Shown here: one piece after another, positions 42,810 through 51,447 of the stretch
Layout: every line of letters begins with the position of its first letter
How positions within the stretch are numbered: position 1 is the stretch's first letter
Source: Psychrobacillus mangrovi
Lineage (GTDB): Bacteria > Bacillota > Bacilli > Bacillales_A > Planococcaceae
Assembly (NCBI RefSeq): GCF_037104765.1
Contig: NZ_JBAWSY010000005.1
Span: forward strand, 124,001 to 188,000
Direction of reading: 5' to 3'
Length of the DNA: 64,000 bases
Notes under the pieces: generated by a model
The model's input: the letters and a program-made list of their open reading frames with translations, nothing else
Database searches by the model: none
Told to the model about the DNA's origin: nothing
Made by a program: the position numbers and the translations under genes

Positions 42810-44172
42810 CATAATTCAATTTACAGATGTGAGTTTTCGTTATCCTGATGAGGACAAATGGATATTGAAAGATCTTTCATTTTCTATTCAAAATGGTGAG
42901 CGTGTAGTTATTACAGGACCAAGTGGTTGCGGAAAAACTACATTACTTTATTTGGGCAATCGCCTATACCCGGATAATTGCGATGGAATTTTAACTGGCT
43001 CCGTTAAATTATTTGGAAAGGAAAGCACTTCATATATTCCCGGGGAAATAAATCACCGAATAGCAACTGTTTTTCAAGATCCTGATGCTCAATTTTGTAT
43101 GCAAACGGTCGAGGAAGAGCTTGCTTTTACACTAGAGAATTTGCATGTTCCAAGAGAAGAAATGGAAACACGAATTAGTGAAATTCTGACTCTAACAGAC
43201 TTGAGCGAATTTCGTCATGCAACTATTCAAAAGCTTTCTGGCGGTCAAAAACAACGCATTGCAACTGCTTGTGCACTCATCATGGAGCCAGAGGTTTTGT
43301 TGCTAGACGAACCAATCTCGCATTTAGATCCATACACTGCGAAAAAATATGTTGAATGGTTGAATCAGTTGCAACAGAAGAGACAGATGACAATAGTTGC
43401 AATAGAGCACCGTTTGGATTTATGGGAAAATTTTTTTGATAGGAGTATTCCATTAATTCAAGGAGAGCCGAGTTCCCCATTAGAAAGAAGAAAAAATAGT
43501 TTAAGAGAAGATGCTTCACTAGTTGCGAATAAAATAAAGGCAAAACCATTTTTAAAAGAAACCTCATTTTCATTAAAACAAGGGGAAGTTACTGTTTTAG
43601 CAGGACCAAATGGTAGCGGTAAGTCTACTTTGTTGAAGGCATTGTGTCAGTTAATCCCTTCTAGCGGAAATGTGGAACCTAGTTTTTTAGGGTATGTTCC
43701 GCAATCGCCAGAGTTTTTATTTCTTACGAAAAGTGTACGTGATGAAGTTGCTTATGGTGGAGGAAACAATACAGAAGAAATACTTTCCCGATTACAGCTC
43801 CAGTCAGTGTCAGAGGCCCACCCCTTTGCAGTCAGCCATGGTCAAAAGCGTAGAGTGGCTATTGCCGCAATGCTTTGTGACGGACGTGAGATTATTTTAA
43901 TGGATGAACCTACTTCTGGACAGGATGCTATAGCTTTATCTGAGCTATTTCAATTAATTGACGAACGTGCTCGTTCAGGCTCAACGTTTGTCATCGTTAC
44001 ACATGATATGGAATTTGCTTACTGTTTAGCAGATTCAATTTTATTGATGAACGATGGTCGTTTGACTGGGAAATTTGATGCTGATGATGTTTGGAAGAAT
44101 GAAAGTTTGTTGTTAGATCATCATTTGCTACCTCCGAAAGGAGTGTTAAATTATGAGAAAAGCTTTGCATAA
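42802..44172 (+). CDS. ykoD: ECF transporter ATP-binding protein YkoD (two ATPase domains)
   Basis: Fused double ATPase of the HMP/thiamine importer, 456 residues. First domain: Walker A GPSGCGKTT, signature LSGGQKQRIA, Walker B VLLLDEPISHLD. Second: Walker A GPNGSGKST, Walker B EIILMDEPTSGQD; its signature is reduced to SHGQKRRVA. GTG start at 42802 fits AAAGGTG six bases upstream; an ATG two codons earlier is too close to that site. Overlaps ykoE and ykoC. Confidence 0.93.
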   Translation: MHDIIQFTDVSFRYPDEDKWILKDLSFSIQNGERVVITGPSGCGKTTLLYLGNRLYPDNCDGILTGSVKLFGKESTSYIPGEINHRIATVFQDPDAQFCMQTVEEELAFTLENLHVPREEMETRISEILTLTDLSEFRHATIQKLSGGQKQRIATACALIMEPEVLLLDEPISHLDPYTAKKYVEWLNQLQQKRQMTIVAIEHRLDLWENFFDRSIPLIQGEPSSPLERRKNSLREDASLVANKIKAKPFLKETSFSLKQGEVTVLAGPNGSGKSTLLKALCQLIPSSGNVEPSFLGYVPQSPEFLFLTKSVRDEVAYGGGNNTEEILSRLQLQSVSEAHPFAVSHGQKRRVAIAAMLCDGREIILMDEPTSGQDAIALSELFQLIDERARSGSTFVIVTHDMEFAYCLADSILLMNDGRLTGKFDADDVWKNESLLLDHHLLPPKGVLNYEKSFA

Positions 44173-44908
44173 TATGAATCCTTCCGTGAAGTTTTTATTA
44201 ATAACTGTATGTATGTTTACGATGGCATTCTATTTTGACCCTTGGACGCCGCTTGTGTTTTGGGGTGGAGTGCTTGTGCTACAAATATTGTTTAGCCAAA
44301 TTAGTTGGAAGAAGTGGTTGTTGTTTATGCTTCCATTTTTTGTAACAGCAATCGGTTATTTCTGGACTACGCTTGTTTTTTCTGAAGATCAATCCGGACC
44401 AGTTATTTGGTCACTTTGGAATGTTAATATTACAGAAGCGCAATTGAATCATGCAATGTCGTTAAGCTTTCGTGTATTAGCTTTTTCTAGCTTGTCCTTA
44501 ATGTTTGCGTTGACGACAAATCCTGTGACATTTGTGATGAGTTTGATGCAACAATTGAAACTTTCTCCCAAAATCGCTTATGGCATTATGGTAGGTTATC
44601 AGTTTTTGCCTGTATTAAAAGATGAATTTGTACAGATTGGGCAAGCCCATCGATTAAGAGGAGTAGGTCTCGAGAAAAACGCTATTCAACGTTTGCTTGG
44701 CATGAGGAGTGTTTTAATTCCAATGCTTGCTGGCGCTGTTCGGAAAGCGGAGCGGGCGGCTTTTGCAATGGAGGCAAGGGGTTTTACTGGTGAGCGCAGA
44801 AGTAGTTATTTTCAAGTTATTTCAATTGGGAAAGTAGACTTTATAATTGTTGCTTTGTTCTTATTGGTATTAGTTTTAAGCTGCACGAACAAATTTTGGC
44901 TTGGTTAA
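44153..44908 (+). CDS. ykoC: ECF transporter transmembrane (T) component YkoC
   Basis: EcfT-like coupling subunit, 251 residues, with about five membrane segments and the charged cytosolic motif AHRLRGVG and EARGFTGERR. The ATG lies inside the ykoD end, 20 bases before its stop, behind a CGAAAGGAG site. Completes the ykoFEDC importer. Confidence 0.92.
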   Translation: MRKALHNMNPSVKFLLITVCMFTMAFYFDPWTPLVFWGGVLVLQILFSQISWKKWLLFMLPFFVTAIGYFWTTLVFSEDQSGPVIWSLWNVNITEAQLNHAMSLSFRVLAFSSLSLMFALTTNPVTFVMSLMQQLKLSPKIAYGIMVGYQFLPVLKDEFVQIGQAHRLRGVGLEKNAIQRLLGMRSVLIPMLAGAVRKAERAAFAMEARGFTGERRSSYFQVISIGKVDFIIVALFLLVLVLSCTNKFWLG

Positions 44909-44925
44909 TAAATTTTATTTACTCC

Positions 44926-44963
44926 TACTTTTATTTAGTTATGATAAAAGTAGGGGTTTTTTA
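44926..44963 (+). terminator. Intrinsic terminator after ykoC
   Basis: CCTACTTTTAT and ATAAAAGTAGG pair around a TTAGTT-type loop, followed by GGTTTTTT. Confidence 0.88.
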
Positions 44964-44985
44964 ATTGAAGATGGGAGTGATCAGG

Positions 44986-45486
44986 ATGTCATTAGTTGCT
45001 TTACTTCGAGGAATTAATTTAGGTGCAAAAAATAAAGTGGATATGAAGTCATTAAAGACTCTCTTTGAAGAAATGGGTTTTGAAAACGTGCGGACGTATA
45101 TACAAACAGGAAATGTAATTTTTGATAATACAACATATGATATTCTTGAAATTGAAAAAATGTTATTTGCTACTTATGGTTTTAACATTCCTGTTGTTTT
45201 AAGAACAAAAGCAGAGTTAGAAGAGATTCAACAGCACCCCGTTTTCTTAAAAGATCAGGTATATGTCATGTTTTTAGCTAATGAAATTTCAGATGAACAG
45301 CAAGCTTTACTCGACAGCTTAGTGGAAGATGAATTTGTCGTATTGAAAAGAAAAAATATTATCATTAATATGTCGAAGAACTATCATCAAACGAAATTTA
45401 CGAACACCTTTTTTGAGAAGAAACTCGGTATGGTCTCTACAGCTCGTAATCAAAATACAGTAAATAAAATTTTGTTGAAAATGTAA
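44986..45486 (+). CDS. DUF1697 family protein
   Basis: A 166-residue protein with the family start SLVALLRGINLGAKNKVDM and the FENVRTYIQTGNVIFD segment. ATG at 44986 chosen because GGGAGTG precedes it and relatives begin at this point. No function has been shown for DUF1697 that I know. Single gene. Confidence 0.88.
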   Translation: MSLVALLRGINLGAKNKVDMKSLKTLFEEMGFENVRTYIQTGNVIFDNTTYDILEIEKMLFATYGFNIPVVLRTKAELEEIQQHPVFLKDQVYVMFLANEISDEQQALLDSLVEDEFVVLKRKNIIINMSKNYHQTKFTNTFFEKKLGMVSTARNQNTVNKILLKM

Positions 45487-45501
45487 GAATCGTGACGCTT
45501 G

Positions 45502-45601
45502 TGTCCGGATAAACAAATTTCTGTCCGCATAAAAATTTTTATGACCGTATAAAAGAATTTCTGACCGGATAAAAGAATTTATGTCCACATGACTTTAGAC
45601 A
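45502..45601. repeat. Intergenic 20-base periodic repeat, TGWCCGSATAAA family
   Basis: TGTCCGGAT, TGTCCGCAT, TGACCGTAT, TGACCGGAT and TGTCCACAT start at 45502, 45522, 45542, 45562 and 45582, exactly 20 bases apart. The spacers are A/T-rich and vary (AAAGAATTT and similar). Located just after the DUF1697 stop. Unrelated in sequence to the two 21-base families but built the same way. Confidence 0.8.
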
Positions 45602-45697
45602 TAAGTTTTTCTTATAGTAAACAATAATAACAATAAAATTTTCAAATACTATTTTTGAGCATATGATGAAAATAGAACGAAACAAGGAGGACTTTTC

Positions 45698-46066
45698 ATG
45701 TCATTTGTTTTTAAATCTATTGATCATGTTCAATTAGCAGCTCCAAAAGGTTCAGAACCAATTGCTAGACAGTTTTTTGATGGAGTCTTGGGATTCAAAG
45801 AAATAGAAAAGCCAGAAGCGTTAAAGAAAAAAGGCGGTGTTTGGTTTGAATTTGGTACCTATCAAATTCATATAGGAATTGAGGAACCATTCGCACCAGC
45901 TAAAAAGGCACATCCTGCGTTTCAAATAGAAAATCTCGAAGCTTTAAAAGAGCATTTAACAAAAAATGAAGTGACTTTCTTGGTGGACCATGAGCTGCCA
46001 GGTGCTAATAGAATTTATGTACACGATCCATTTGGAAACAGAATTGAAATTTTAGAGTGGATTTAA
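45698..46066 (+). CDS. VOC family protein (glyoxalase-like)
   Basis: Vicinal-oxygen-chelate fold protein of 122 residues. IDHVQLAAP at the N-terminus, HIGIEEPF in the middle and RIYVHDPFGNRIEILEW at the C-terminus give the usual His/Glu metal sites. AACAAGGAGG precedes the ATG. Substrate unknown; antibiotic binding or lyase/dioxygenase chemistry are both possible in this family. Confidence 0.9.
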   Translation: MSFVFKSIDHVQLAAPKGSEPIARQFFDGVLGFKEIEKPEALKKKGGVWFEFGTYQIHIGIEEPFAPAKKAHPAFQIENLEALKEHLTKNEVTFLVDHELPGANRIYVHDPFGNRIEILEWI

Positions 46067-46072
46067 AGCAAA

Positions 46073-46104
46073 AGCTCCTTTTGATGACAAAAGGAGCTTT
46101 TCTT
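46073..46104 (+). terminator. Intrinsic terminator after VOC gene
   Basis: AAAAGCTCCTTTTG pairs with CAAAAGGAGCTTTT around a short loop, directly downstream of the stop codon. Confidence 0.88.
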
Positions 46105-46109
46105 GTTAT

Positions 46110-46201
46110 TTGGTTGCTCTTCTAGTCGAATTGGTAGCTTTCGTGGAGGAGTTTGTTGCTTTTACTTTTATATTGGTTGCTTCGACAACTCTTTTCGTCT
46201 C
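46110..46201. repeat. Intergenic 21-base periodic repeat, TTGGTTGCT family, copy 2
   Basis: TTGGTTGCT, TTGGTAGCT, TTTGTTGCT and TTGGTTGCT start at 46110, 46131, 46152 and 46173, each 21 bases apart; a weaker fifth copy may start at 46194. The same word and period occur at 3974-4058. Lies between the convergent VOC and ribonucleotide reductase genes. Confidence 0.78.
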
Positions 46202-46226
46202 CCTTAGACTTTTATTTCCATTATTA

Positions 46227-47264
46227 TCATAAGTCATCAAACCCATTATCCTGCACATTTACCTTCACATATTGGCGAGATTTTTGTTCAAAAAAGTCTG
46301 TTTTTCCTAAATCTACTTCTTCATAAGCTTTAATCCATTTCAATGGGTTTTTACGATATTCTGGGAATGGACGGTCATAGCCTAACTGGTTGCAACGGAC
46401 ATTTGCGTAAAAATAAATATAGGCTTCCACGTCCTCTATATCCAAGCCGTCTATTTTTTCGCCGATTACCTCACGTGCCCAGTCGACCTCAAGTTGTGCT
46501 GCTTCTCGGAAAATCGCCTCTACCTCGCTCGCACGCTCAGGAGTATCAAACTGTGGATACTCTGTTAATAACTCTTTATAAATCTTTACGAATAAATCAA
46601 CATGCAACTGTTCATCCCGATTTATATAGTTAATCATTGTACTCGTACCAACCATCTTTTGATGTCTGGCAAGATGATAGAAAAACGAGAAACCCGAATA
46701 GAAAAATAACCCTTCTAAAATAACATCATATACAACCGAACGCAGTAAATTATCCACATCTGGTTGCTCCGCAAATTCTTCATAACCTTTCAAAACAAAG
46801 TCATTTCGCTTTTGTAAAACAGGCTCTGTGCGCCAGAAATCAAATACACGGTTTTGTTCATCTTGCGAAACTAAGCTAGAAAGCACATAGGAATATGAAT
46901 GATTATGAATCACTTCCTGTTGTGCAAGAATAATCATTAATGCGTTCAAGCTAGAATCAGTCAAAAAGTCTGCTACTTTTCCTGCAAAGTCCGTCTGAAC
47001 GCTGTCTAAAAGTGCAAGTAAACCAATGATTTTCAGGAATGCTTCTCGTTCTTCATCTGTTAATCCCGAAAATTGCTTAATATCATTACTCATATTTATC
47101 TCAAACGGGGTCCAAAAGTTACCGAGCATTTTTTTATATTTAGGATATGCCCAACTAAATCGCACATCGTCCCAGTTTAATACATTAGAGTTTTGGCCGT
47201 TCACGATACCGGTAGAACGGTTTGGCGCTTCTTTATCCATTATTTTTCTTTTTTCTAACTGCAT
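46227..47264 (-). CDS. Ribonucleoside-diphosphate reductase, beta subunit (class I)
   Basis: Radical-generating R2 subunit, 345 residues. Metal ligands and tyrosyl site are recognisable: LLDSVQ (first Asp), QQEVIHNHSYSYVL (Glu, His and the radical Tyr), EGLFFYSGFSFFYHL (Glu) and NRDEQLHVD (Glu, His). The C-terminal KVNVQDNGFDDL would dock to the alpha subunit. It begins 15 bases after the alpha gene with AAGGAGGAAAAG. No nrdI is adjacent, so an NrdB-like (Ia-type) or atypical NrdF are both possible. Confidence 0.9.
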   Translation of the reverse strand: MQLEKRKIMDKEAPNRSTGIVNGQNSNVLNWDDVRFSWAYPKYKKMLGNFWTPFEINMSNDIKQFSGLTDEEREAFLKIIGLLALLDSVQTDFAGKVADFLTDSSLNALMIILAQQEVIHNHSYSYVLSSLVSQDEQNRVFDFWRTEPVLQKRNDFVLKGYEEFAEQPDVDNLLRSVVYDVILEGLFFYSGFSFFYHLARHQKMVGTSTMINYINRDEQLHVDLFVKIYKELLTEYPQFDTPERASEVEAIFREAAQLEVDWAREVIGEKIDGLDIEDVEAYIYFYANVRCNQLGYDRPFPEYRKNPLKWIKAYEEVDLGKTDFFEQKSRQYVKVNVQDNGFDDL

Positions 47265-47279
47265 ATGTGCTTTTCCTCC

Positions 47280-49505
47280 TTAGCTTGAACAAGAATCACA
47301 ATCGACTAATTCTACTGAAGTTGATCGAACGTAATAAGTTGTTTTCAGCCCGCTATTCCACGCATCTAAGTGTAAATCAAGTAATTCTTTTGCTTTAATT
47401 GAGTTTTGAACATATAAATTTAATGAAACACCTTGGTCAATATGGCGCTGACGAGCAGCGTTTTGTTTTAAAGTCCAATGTTGATCAATAAAGTAAGCGG
47501 ACTTATAAAACCATGTCGTCTCCGAATTTAAATCTGGTACAGTAACTGGAATTTTATAATCCTTCTTCTCTTCAGAGTAAAACTTTTGAAAGATAGGATC
47601 TATGCTCGCTGTGCTTCCAGCTAAAATTGAAGTGGATGAGTTAGGTGCAACTGCCATTAAATAGCCGTTTCGAATTCCATTTTCAGCGACTTCCTTACGC
47701 AGTTCATTCCATTCTTCTCCCTCGTATTGACGTTTTTCAAAATAAGCTCCAGTTTGCCAGTCTGACCCTTCGAATAAAGGATAAGCCCCTTTCTCTTTCG
47801 CCAATTCAGCAGAAGCTTGAATCGTTAAGAAAGCAACCTTTTCATAAAGCTTATCAGCAAATTCTACCGCTTCATCTGACTCCCATCTGATACTATTTAG
47901 AGCAAGTAAATGATGCCAACCAAATGTGCCAAGGCCTATTCCTCGATAACGAGCATTTGTACGTTGCGCTTGAGGTACAGGGATCATATTTAAATCAATG
48001 ACATTATCGAGCATACGCACTTGGATTTTTATCAATCGCTCCAGCACATTTTCTGGAACCGCTCGTCCTAAATTTATAGAAGATAAATTACATACTACAA
48101 AGTCCCCCGCTTTACGTTTTGTCACAATCACATCGTCTTCTAATTGAATGGATTCAAAAGAGGTAGCACTTTGATTTTGAAAAATTTCTGTACATAGATT
48201 ACTGCTATAGACCATTCCTTCATGCTTGTTTGGATTGCTACGATTTACCTCGTCTCGGTAAAACATAAATGGCACGCCTGTTTCTAGCTGGGAACGCATA
48301 ATTCGTTTCATCAAGTCTATTGCTGGAACAGTTTCACGTGATAGTCGGAAATCATTCACACATTCCTCGTATTTTTCTCGGAACGAACCTTTCCCACGTT
48401 TCTCATCGTAAAAGTCCTCTAGTGAATAACCTTTTAATTGTCGAACCTCATGTGGATCAAATAAATGCCACTCTTCTCGTGCGTCCACTTTCTCCATAAA
48501 TAAATCCGGTAAGCATACACCTGTAAAGATATCGTGTGCACGAAGACGCTCATCTCCATTGTTCAAGCGTAAATCTAAAAATGTAAAAATATCTTTATGC
48601 CAAACATCCAGGTATACGGCAATGGCACCTTGACGCTGACCAAGCTGATCCACACTTACGGCAGTATTGTTTAATTGCTTAATCCACGGAAGAACACCGC
48701 TAGACGCGCCGACAAAGCCTCTAATGGAAGAACCTCGACTACGCACTTTCCCCATATATACTCCAATTCCGCCACCATATTTTGAAAGTGTTGCCACGTC
48801 CGTGTTACTGTCGTATATTCCTTGAAGACTATCATCTACAGTATCTATAAAACAGCTAGACAACTGGCCATGTGGCTTTCCAGCATTTGAAAGTGTCGGT
48901 GTTGCAACGGTCATATAGAGATTACTCATCGCCCAATACGCTTCTTTTATTTTGCTAATTCGATTTTCTTTTTCCTCTTTCATTAGCGACATTGCAATAA
49001 TAAGCCAGCGTTCCTGTGGAAGTTCGACAATTGACTTATTAAAGTCCTTTGCGACATAACGATCAAGTAAAGTTTTAACACCAATATATGTAAATAAAAA
49101 ATCGCGCTCTGGCACAATGACTTCTGCTAATTGTTGTAACTCCTCTAAGGAATATGCTTCCATCAAACGTTTGTCGTAAATTCCATTAATAGCTTGGATT
49201 TGTACATTACTTGCAAACTTACTGTAAACATTGTCAGGTGTTGTTTTTCTTTGACTCGCTACATGCTCATACACATGTGCTAAATGGATGCGCGCTGCCA
49301 CAAATGTCCAATACGTATCTTGTTCATCTAAAAAGCTTAATGCTTCTAAAGACATCGACTTGGACCAAGCAGATGTGGTACCCTCTGGATTCTTTTTCAT
49401 CCATCTTTCATGTGATTTGATGAGCGGAGCTATATTCTCTTCTCCAAACTCTTTTATTAATTGGTGTAGTACCTCTTGTTTTTCCGTAAATGTAATTGAT
49501 GTCAT
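47280..49505 (-). CDS. Ribonucleoside-diphosphate reductase, alpha subunit (class I)
   Basis: Catalytic R1 subunit, 741 residues, reducing ribonucleoside diphosphates to deoxy forms. Active-site elements: LSSCFIDT (redox Cys), SSNLCTEIF (thiyl Cys, Asn, Glu), FVVCNLSSINL (second redox Cys), TTYYVRS (radical-transfer Tyr pair), and a C-terminal CDSCSS tail for re-reduction. I do not see an N-terminal ATP-cone; the protein starts with a short helical segment. A cobalamin riboswitch and terminator lie in its leader, so it should be repressed when vitamin B12 is plentiful. Confidence 0.92.
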   Translation of the reverse strand: MTSITFTEKQEVLHQLIKEFGEENIAPLIKSHERWMKKNPEGTTSAWSKSMSLEALSFLDEQDTYWTFVAARIHLAHVYEHVASQRKTTPDNVYSKFASNVQIQAINGIYDKRLMEAYSLEELQQLAEVIVPERDFLFTYIGVKTLLDRYVAKDFNKSIVELPQERWLIIAMSLMKEEKENRISKIKEAYWAMSNLYMTVATPTLSNAGKPHGQLSSCFIDTVDDSLQGIYDSNTDVATLSKYGGGIGVYMGKVRSRGSSIRGFVGASSGVLPWIKQLNNTAVSVDQLGQRQGAIAVYLDVWHKDIFTFLDLRLNNGDERLRAHDIFTGVCLPDLFMEKVDAREEWHLFDPHEVRQLKGYSLEDFYDEKRGKGSFREKYEECVNDFRLSRETVPAIDLMKRIMRSQLETGVPFMFYRDEVNRSNPNKHEGMVYSSNLCTEIFQNQSATSFESIQLEDDVIVTKRKAGDFVVCNLSSINLGRAVPENVLERLIKIQVRMLDNVIDLNMIPVPQAQRTNARYRGIGLGTFGWHHLLALNSIRWESDEAVEFADKLYEKVAFLTIQASAELAKEKGAYPLFEGSDWQTGAYFEKRQYEGEEWNELRKEVAENGIRNGYLMAVAPNSSTSILAGSTASIDPIFQKFYSEEKKDYKIPVTVPDLNSETTWFYKSAYFIDQHWTLKQNAARQRHIDQGVSLNLYVQNSIKAKELLDLHLDAWNSGLKTTYYVRSTSVELVDCDSCSS

Positions 49506-49572
49506 TAATTATTCCTCCTTGTTTTGATTTTGGATGTTCTCCAGGAGTGATGGTTTTAGTCTTCCTAAATAC

Positions 49573-49612
49573 AAAAAAGCGATGTCCCAGCCTCTTCGGC
49601 TGAGTCATCGCT
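49573..49612 (-). terminator. Terminator of the cobalamin riboswitch leader
   Basis: On the minus strand GCGATGACTCAGCCG pairs with CGGCTGGGACATCGC through GAAGAG-type loop bases, then TTTTTTGTATTT. It sits between the aptamer and the alpha subunit start. Confidence 0.85.
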
Positions 49613-49714
49613 CATCATTAAAAAAGTAGGAAACAACAAGACATCTAAAAAATGATTGAGATAGAGTCTTCGCTCCCACCTCTCAACCCCCGAAGAAAGT
49701 GTTGCTTCACCAAT

Positions 49715-49870
49715 GAAAAGGCAGGTCTACTGGCTCATGCTTCACCCTCCTGTTGGCCTTCCCACGATTTCTCGCAGTGGCTAATTCAACAGTCGTCCAC
49801 ACTTACAGTTGCGGGGACAGCTTCGGCTTTTTACCGAATTCCCTTTTAAACCATAAAGGTACCTAATCAT
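49715..49870 (-). promoter_or_regulatory. Cobalamin (B12) riboswitch
   Basis: On the minus strand the conserved blocks occur in order: AAAAGGGAATTCGGT, GCCGAAGCTGTCCCCGCAAC (B12 box core), AGCCACTGCGAG, TGGGAAGGCC, GGAGGGTGAAGCATGAGCCA, AGACCTGCC. It is directly followed by a terminator and the class I ribonucleotide reductase genes. The remaining parts of the 49506-50007 gap hold that terminator, the uppP terminator and nothing else I recognise. Confidence 0.95.
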
Positions 49871-49970
49871 CGTTCACATACTATATGTTGTGTTCTGTTC
49901 ACTTATATACCCTATCATATTGTGTTTAAACTTGTACATAGGAATAAAGTACGTGTCTTTCCTAAGCCAT

Positions 49971-50001
49971 AAAAAAAGGCAGACAATTTAAAATGTCTGC
50001 C
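49971..50001 (-). terminator. Intrinsic terminator after uppP
   Basis: On the minus strand GGCAGACA and TGTCTGCC pair around an 8-base A/T loop, followed by TTTTTTT. Confidence 0.88.
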
Positions 50002-50007
50002 CGTTTA

Positions 50008-50835
50008 TTACATAAATACTATAACCGCTAGAATAGCTGCTAGCACTAAACGATAAATTGCAAATGGCATTAACTTGATGCGAGAAATAAGCTTTAAGAA
50101 AAATTTGATGGAAATAAGCGCAAATACAAATGCACTGATAAAACCTGCTGCATAAAAGCCCATATCCCCCATATTAATCTCTTCCCAGTTTTTTACCACA
50201 GAAACTAGACTTGCTCCTGCCATAATTGGAACAGCCATGATGAAAGTGAAATCTGCCGCTGTTTTATGGCTCATCCCAAATAATACCCCACCGGAAATAG
50301 TAGCACCGGAGCGAGAGAATCCTGGCCATAAAGACAGACATTGTACTAATCCCACTTTAAATGCTTTCGCATACGTAATTTGATCCAAACTAGTGATAGA
50401 CGGTTTTTGCGGACCAAATTTATCTGCAATAATCATCAATATAGAACCAGCAACTAGACTGTATATAACTGTTTCTACGCCAAATAAATTTTTATCAATA
50501 AAATCTTCTAATAAAACTCCTAATACTCCTGCTGGAATTATACCAACAATTACATGTAGTAAATTAAACTGTTTGCTTGAATTTTCGCTTTCAATTTTAT
50601 ATAGACCTACTAAACTAAATAACCGTTTCCACATGACTACCACTACAGCTAAAATGGAACCAAGTTGAACTACGATTTTAAATGTATTGGCAGAATACTT
50701 ACCTAAAAACTCTTCTGTTTTTAGCCACATATCATCGACAATAATCATATGTCCTGTAGAAGAAACAGGAGCAAACTCTGTCATACCCTCAACGAAACCT
50801 AATATGATTGCTTTTAATAATTCTAGAAATTCCAT
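50008..50835 (-). CDS. uppP: Undecaprenyl-diphosphatase UppP (BacA)
   Basis: Integral membrane phosphatase that recycles the lipid carrier of cell-wall synthesis and confers bacitracin resistance. 275 residues with about eight membrane segments. Family motifs: EGMTEFAPVSSTGHMI near residue 16 and LWPGFSRSGATISGG near residue 168. It lies 9 bases after a DedA gene, in a cluster with DedA, a metallophosphoesterase and, divergently, the liaIHFSR envelope-stress operon. Confidence 0.95.
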   Translation of the reverse strand: MEFLELLKAIILGFVEGMTEFAPVSSTGHMIIVDDMWLKTEEFLGKYSANTFKIVVQLGSILAVVVVMWKRLFSLVGLYKIESENSSKQFNLLHVIVGIIPAGVLGVLLEDFIDKNLFGVETVIYSLVAGSILMIIADKFGPQKPSITSLDQITYAKAFKVGLVQCLSLWPGFSRSGATISGGVLFGMSHKTAADFTFIMAVPIMAGASLVSVVKNWEEINMGDMGFYAAGFISAFVFALISIKFFLKLISRIKLMPFAIYRLVLAAILAVIVFM

Positions 50836-50844
50836 AAGATCTCC

Positions 50845-51447
50845 TTAATTACGTTTTTTAAAATACCAAACAAGAAATGCGATACCAACTATTGCTAAGA
50901 TAATATACACTATGTTCGAGTAGATATCCATATACCCTACGATTTCATTCCAATTTTCGCCGACTGCTGCACCCACTGATACTAACACTGTATTCCATAT
51001 CAAAGTTCCTAATGTCGTAAACAAGAGGAATAAGCCAAACTTCATTTTAGACATCCCTGCTGGAATAGATATTAAACTTCTTACTAGTGGCACGAGCCTA
51101 CCGAAAAAGACTGCCCACACGCCGTATTTATCAAACCAAGCATCTGCTTTATGAATGTCTTTAATAGACAGCCTTAAGATTTTTCCGTACTTCTGTACAA
51201 TCTTCTCTAAACGTTCTACGTCTAAAAGTGAGCCAATCCAATATAATATTGCTGCTCCAACAACGGACCCTGAAGTAGATGCAATAATAATACCAATTTT
51301 CGTCATCGTTGTTGTAGTCGTCATAAACCCTCCGAGCGTTAAGATTACTTCAGATGGGATTGGCGGGAAGATATTTTCAATTAATATCAAGAAAAATACA
51401 CCAAAATAACCGTACTGACTCATCCAGTCCGAAATCCATGCTTCCAT
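50845..51447 (-). CDS. DedA family membrane protein
   Basis: A 200-residue SNARE-associated/DedA protein with re-entrant and membrane segments. IFPPIPSEVILTLGG near residue 30 and FFGRLVPLVRSLISIPAGMS near residue 113 are the family signature. Members with this length include undecaprenyl-phosphate flippases (UptA-like), which fits the adjacent uppP. Overlaps the metallophosphoesterase stop by one base. Confidence 0.92.
   Translation of the reverse strand: MEAWISDWMSQYGYFGVFFLILIENIFPPIPSEVILTLGGFMTTTTTMTKIGIIIASTSGSVVGAAILYWIGSLLDVERLEKIVQKYGKILRLSIKDIHKADAWFDKYGVWAVFFGRLVPLVRSLISIPAGMSKMKFGLFLLFTTLGTLIWNTVLVSVGAAVGENWNEIVGYMDIYSNIVYIILAIVGIAFLVWYFKKRN

Noticed and set aside
49652..49849. 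Short plus-strand gene upstream of the reductase
   Set aside because: The region is fully explained by the cobalamin riboswitch on the other strand.
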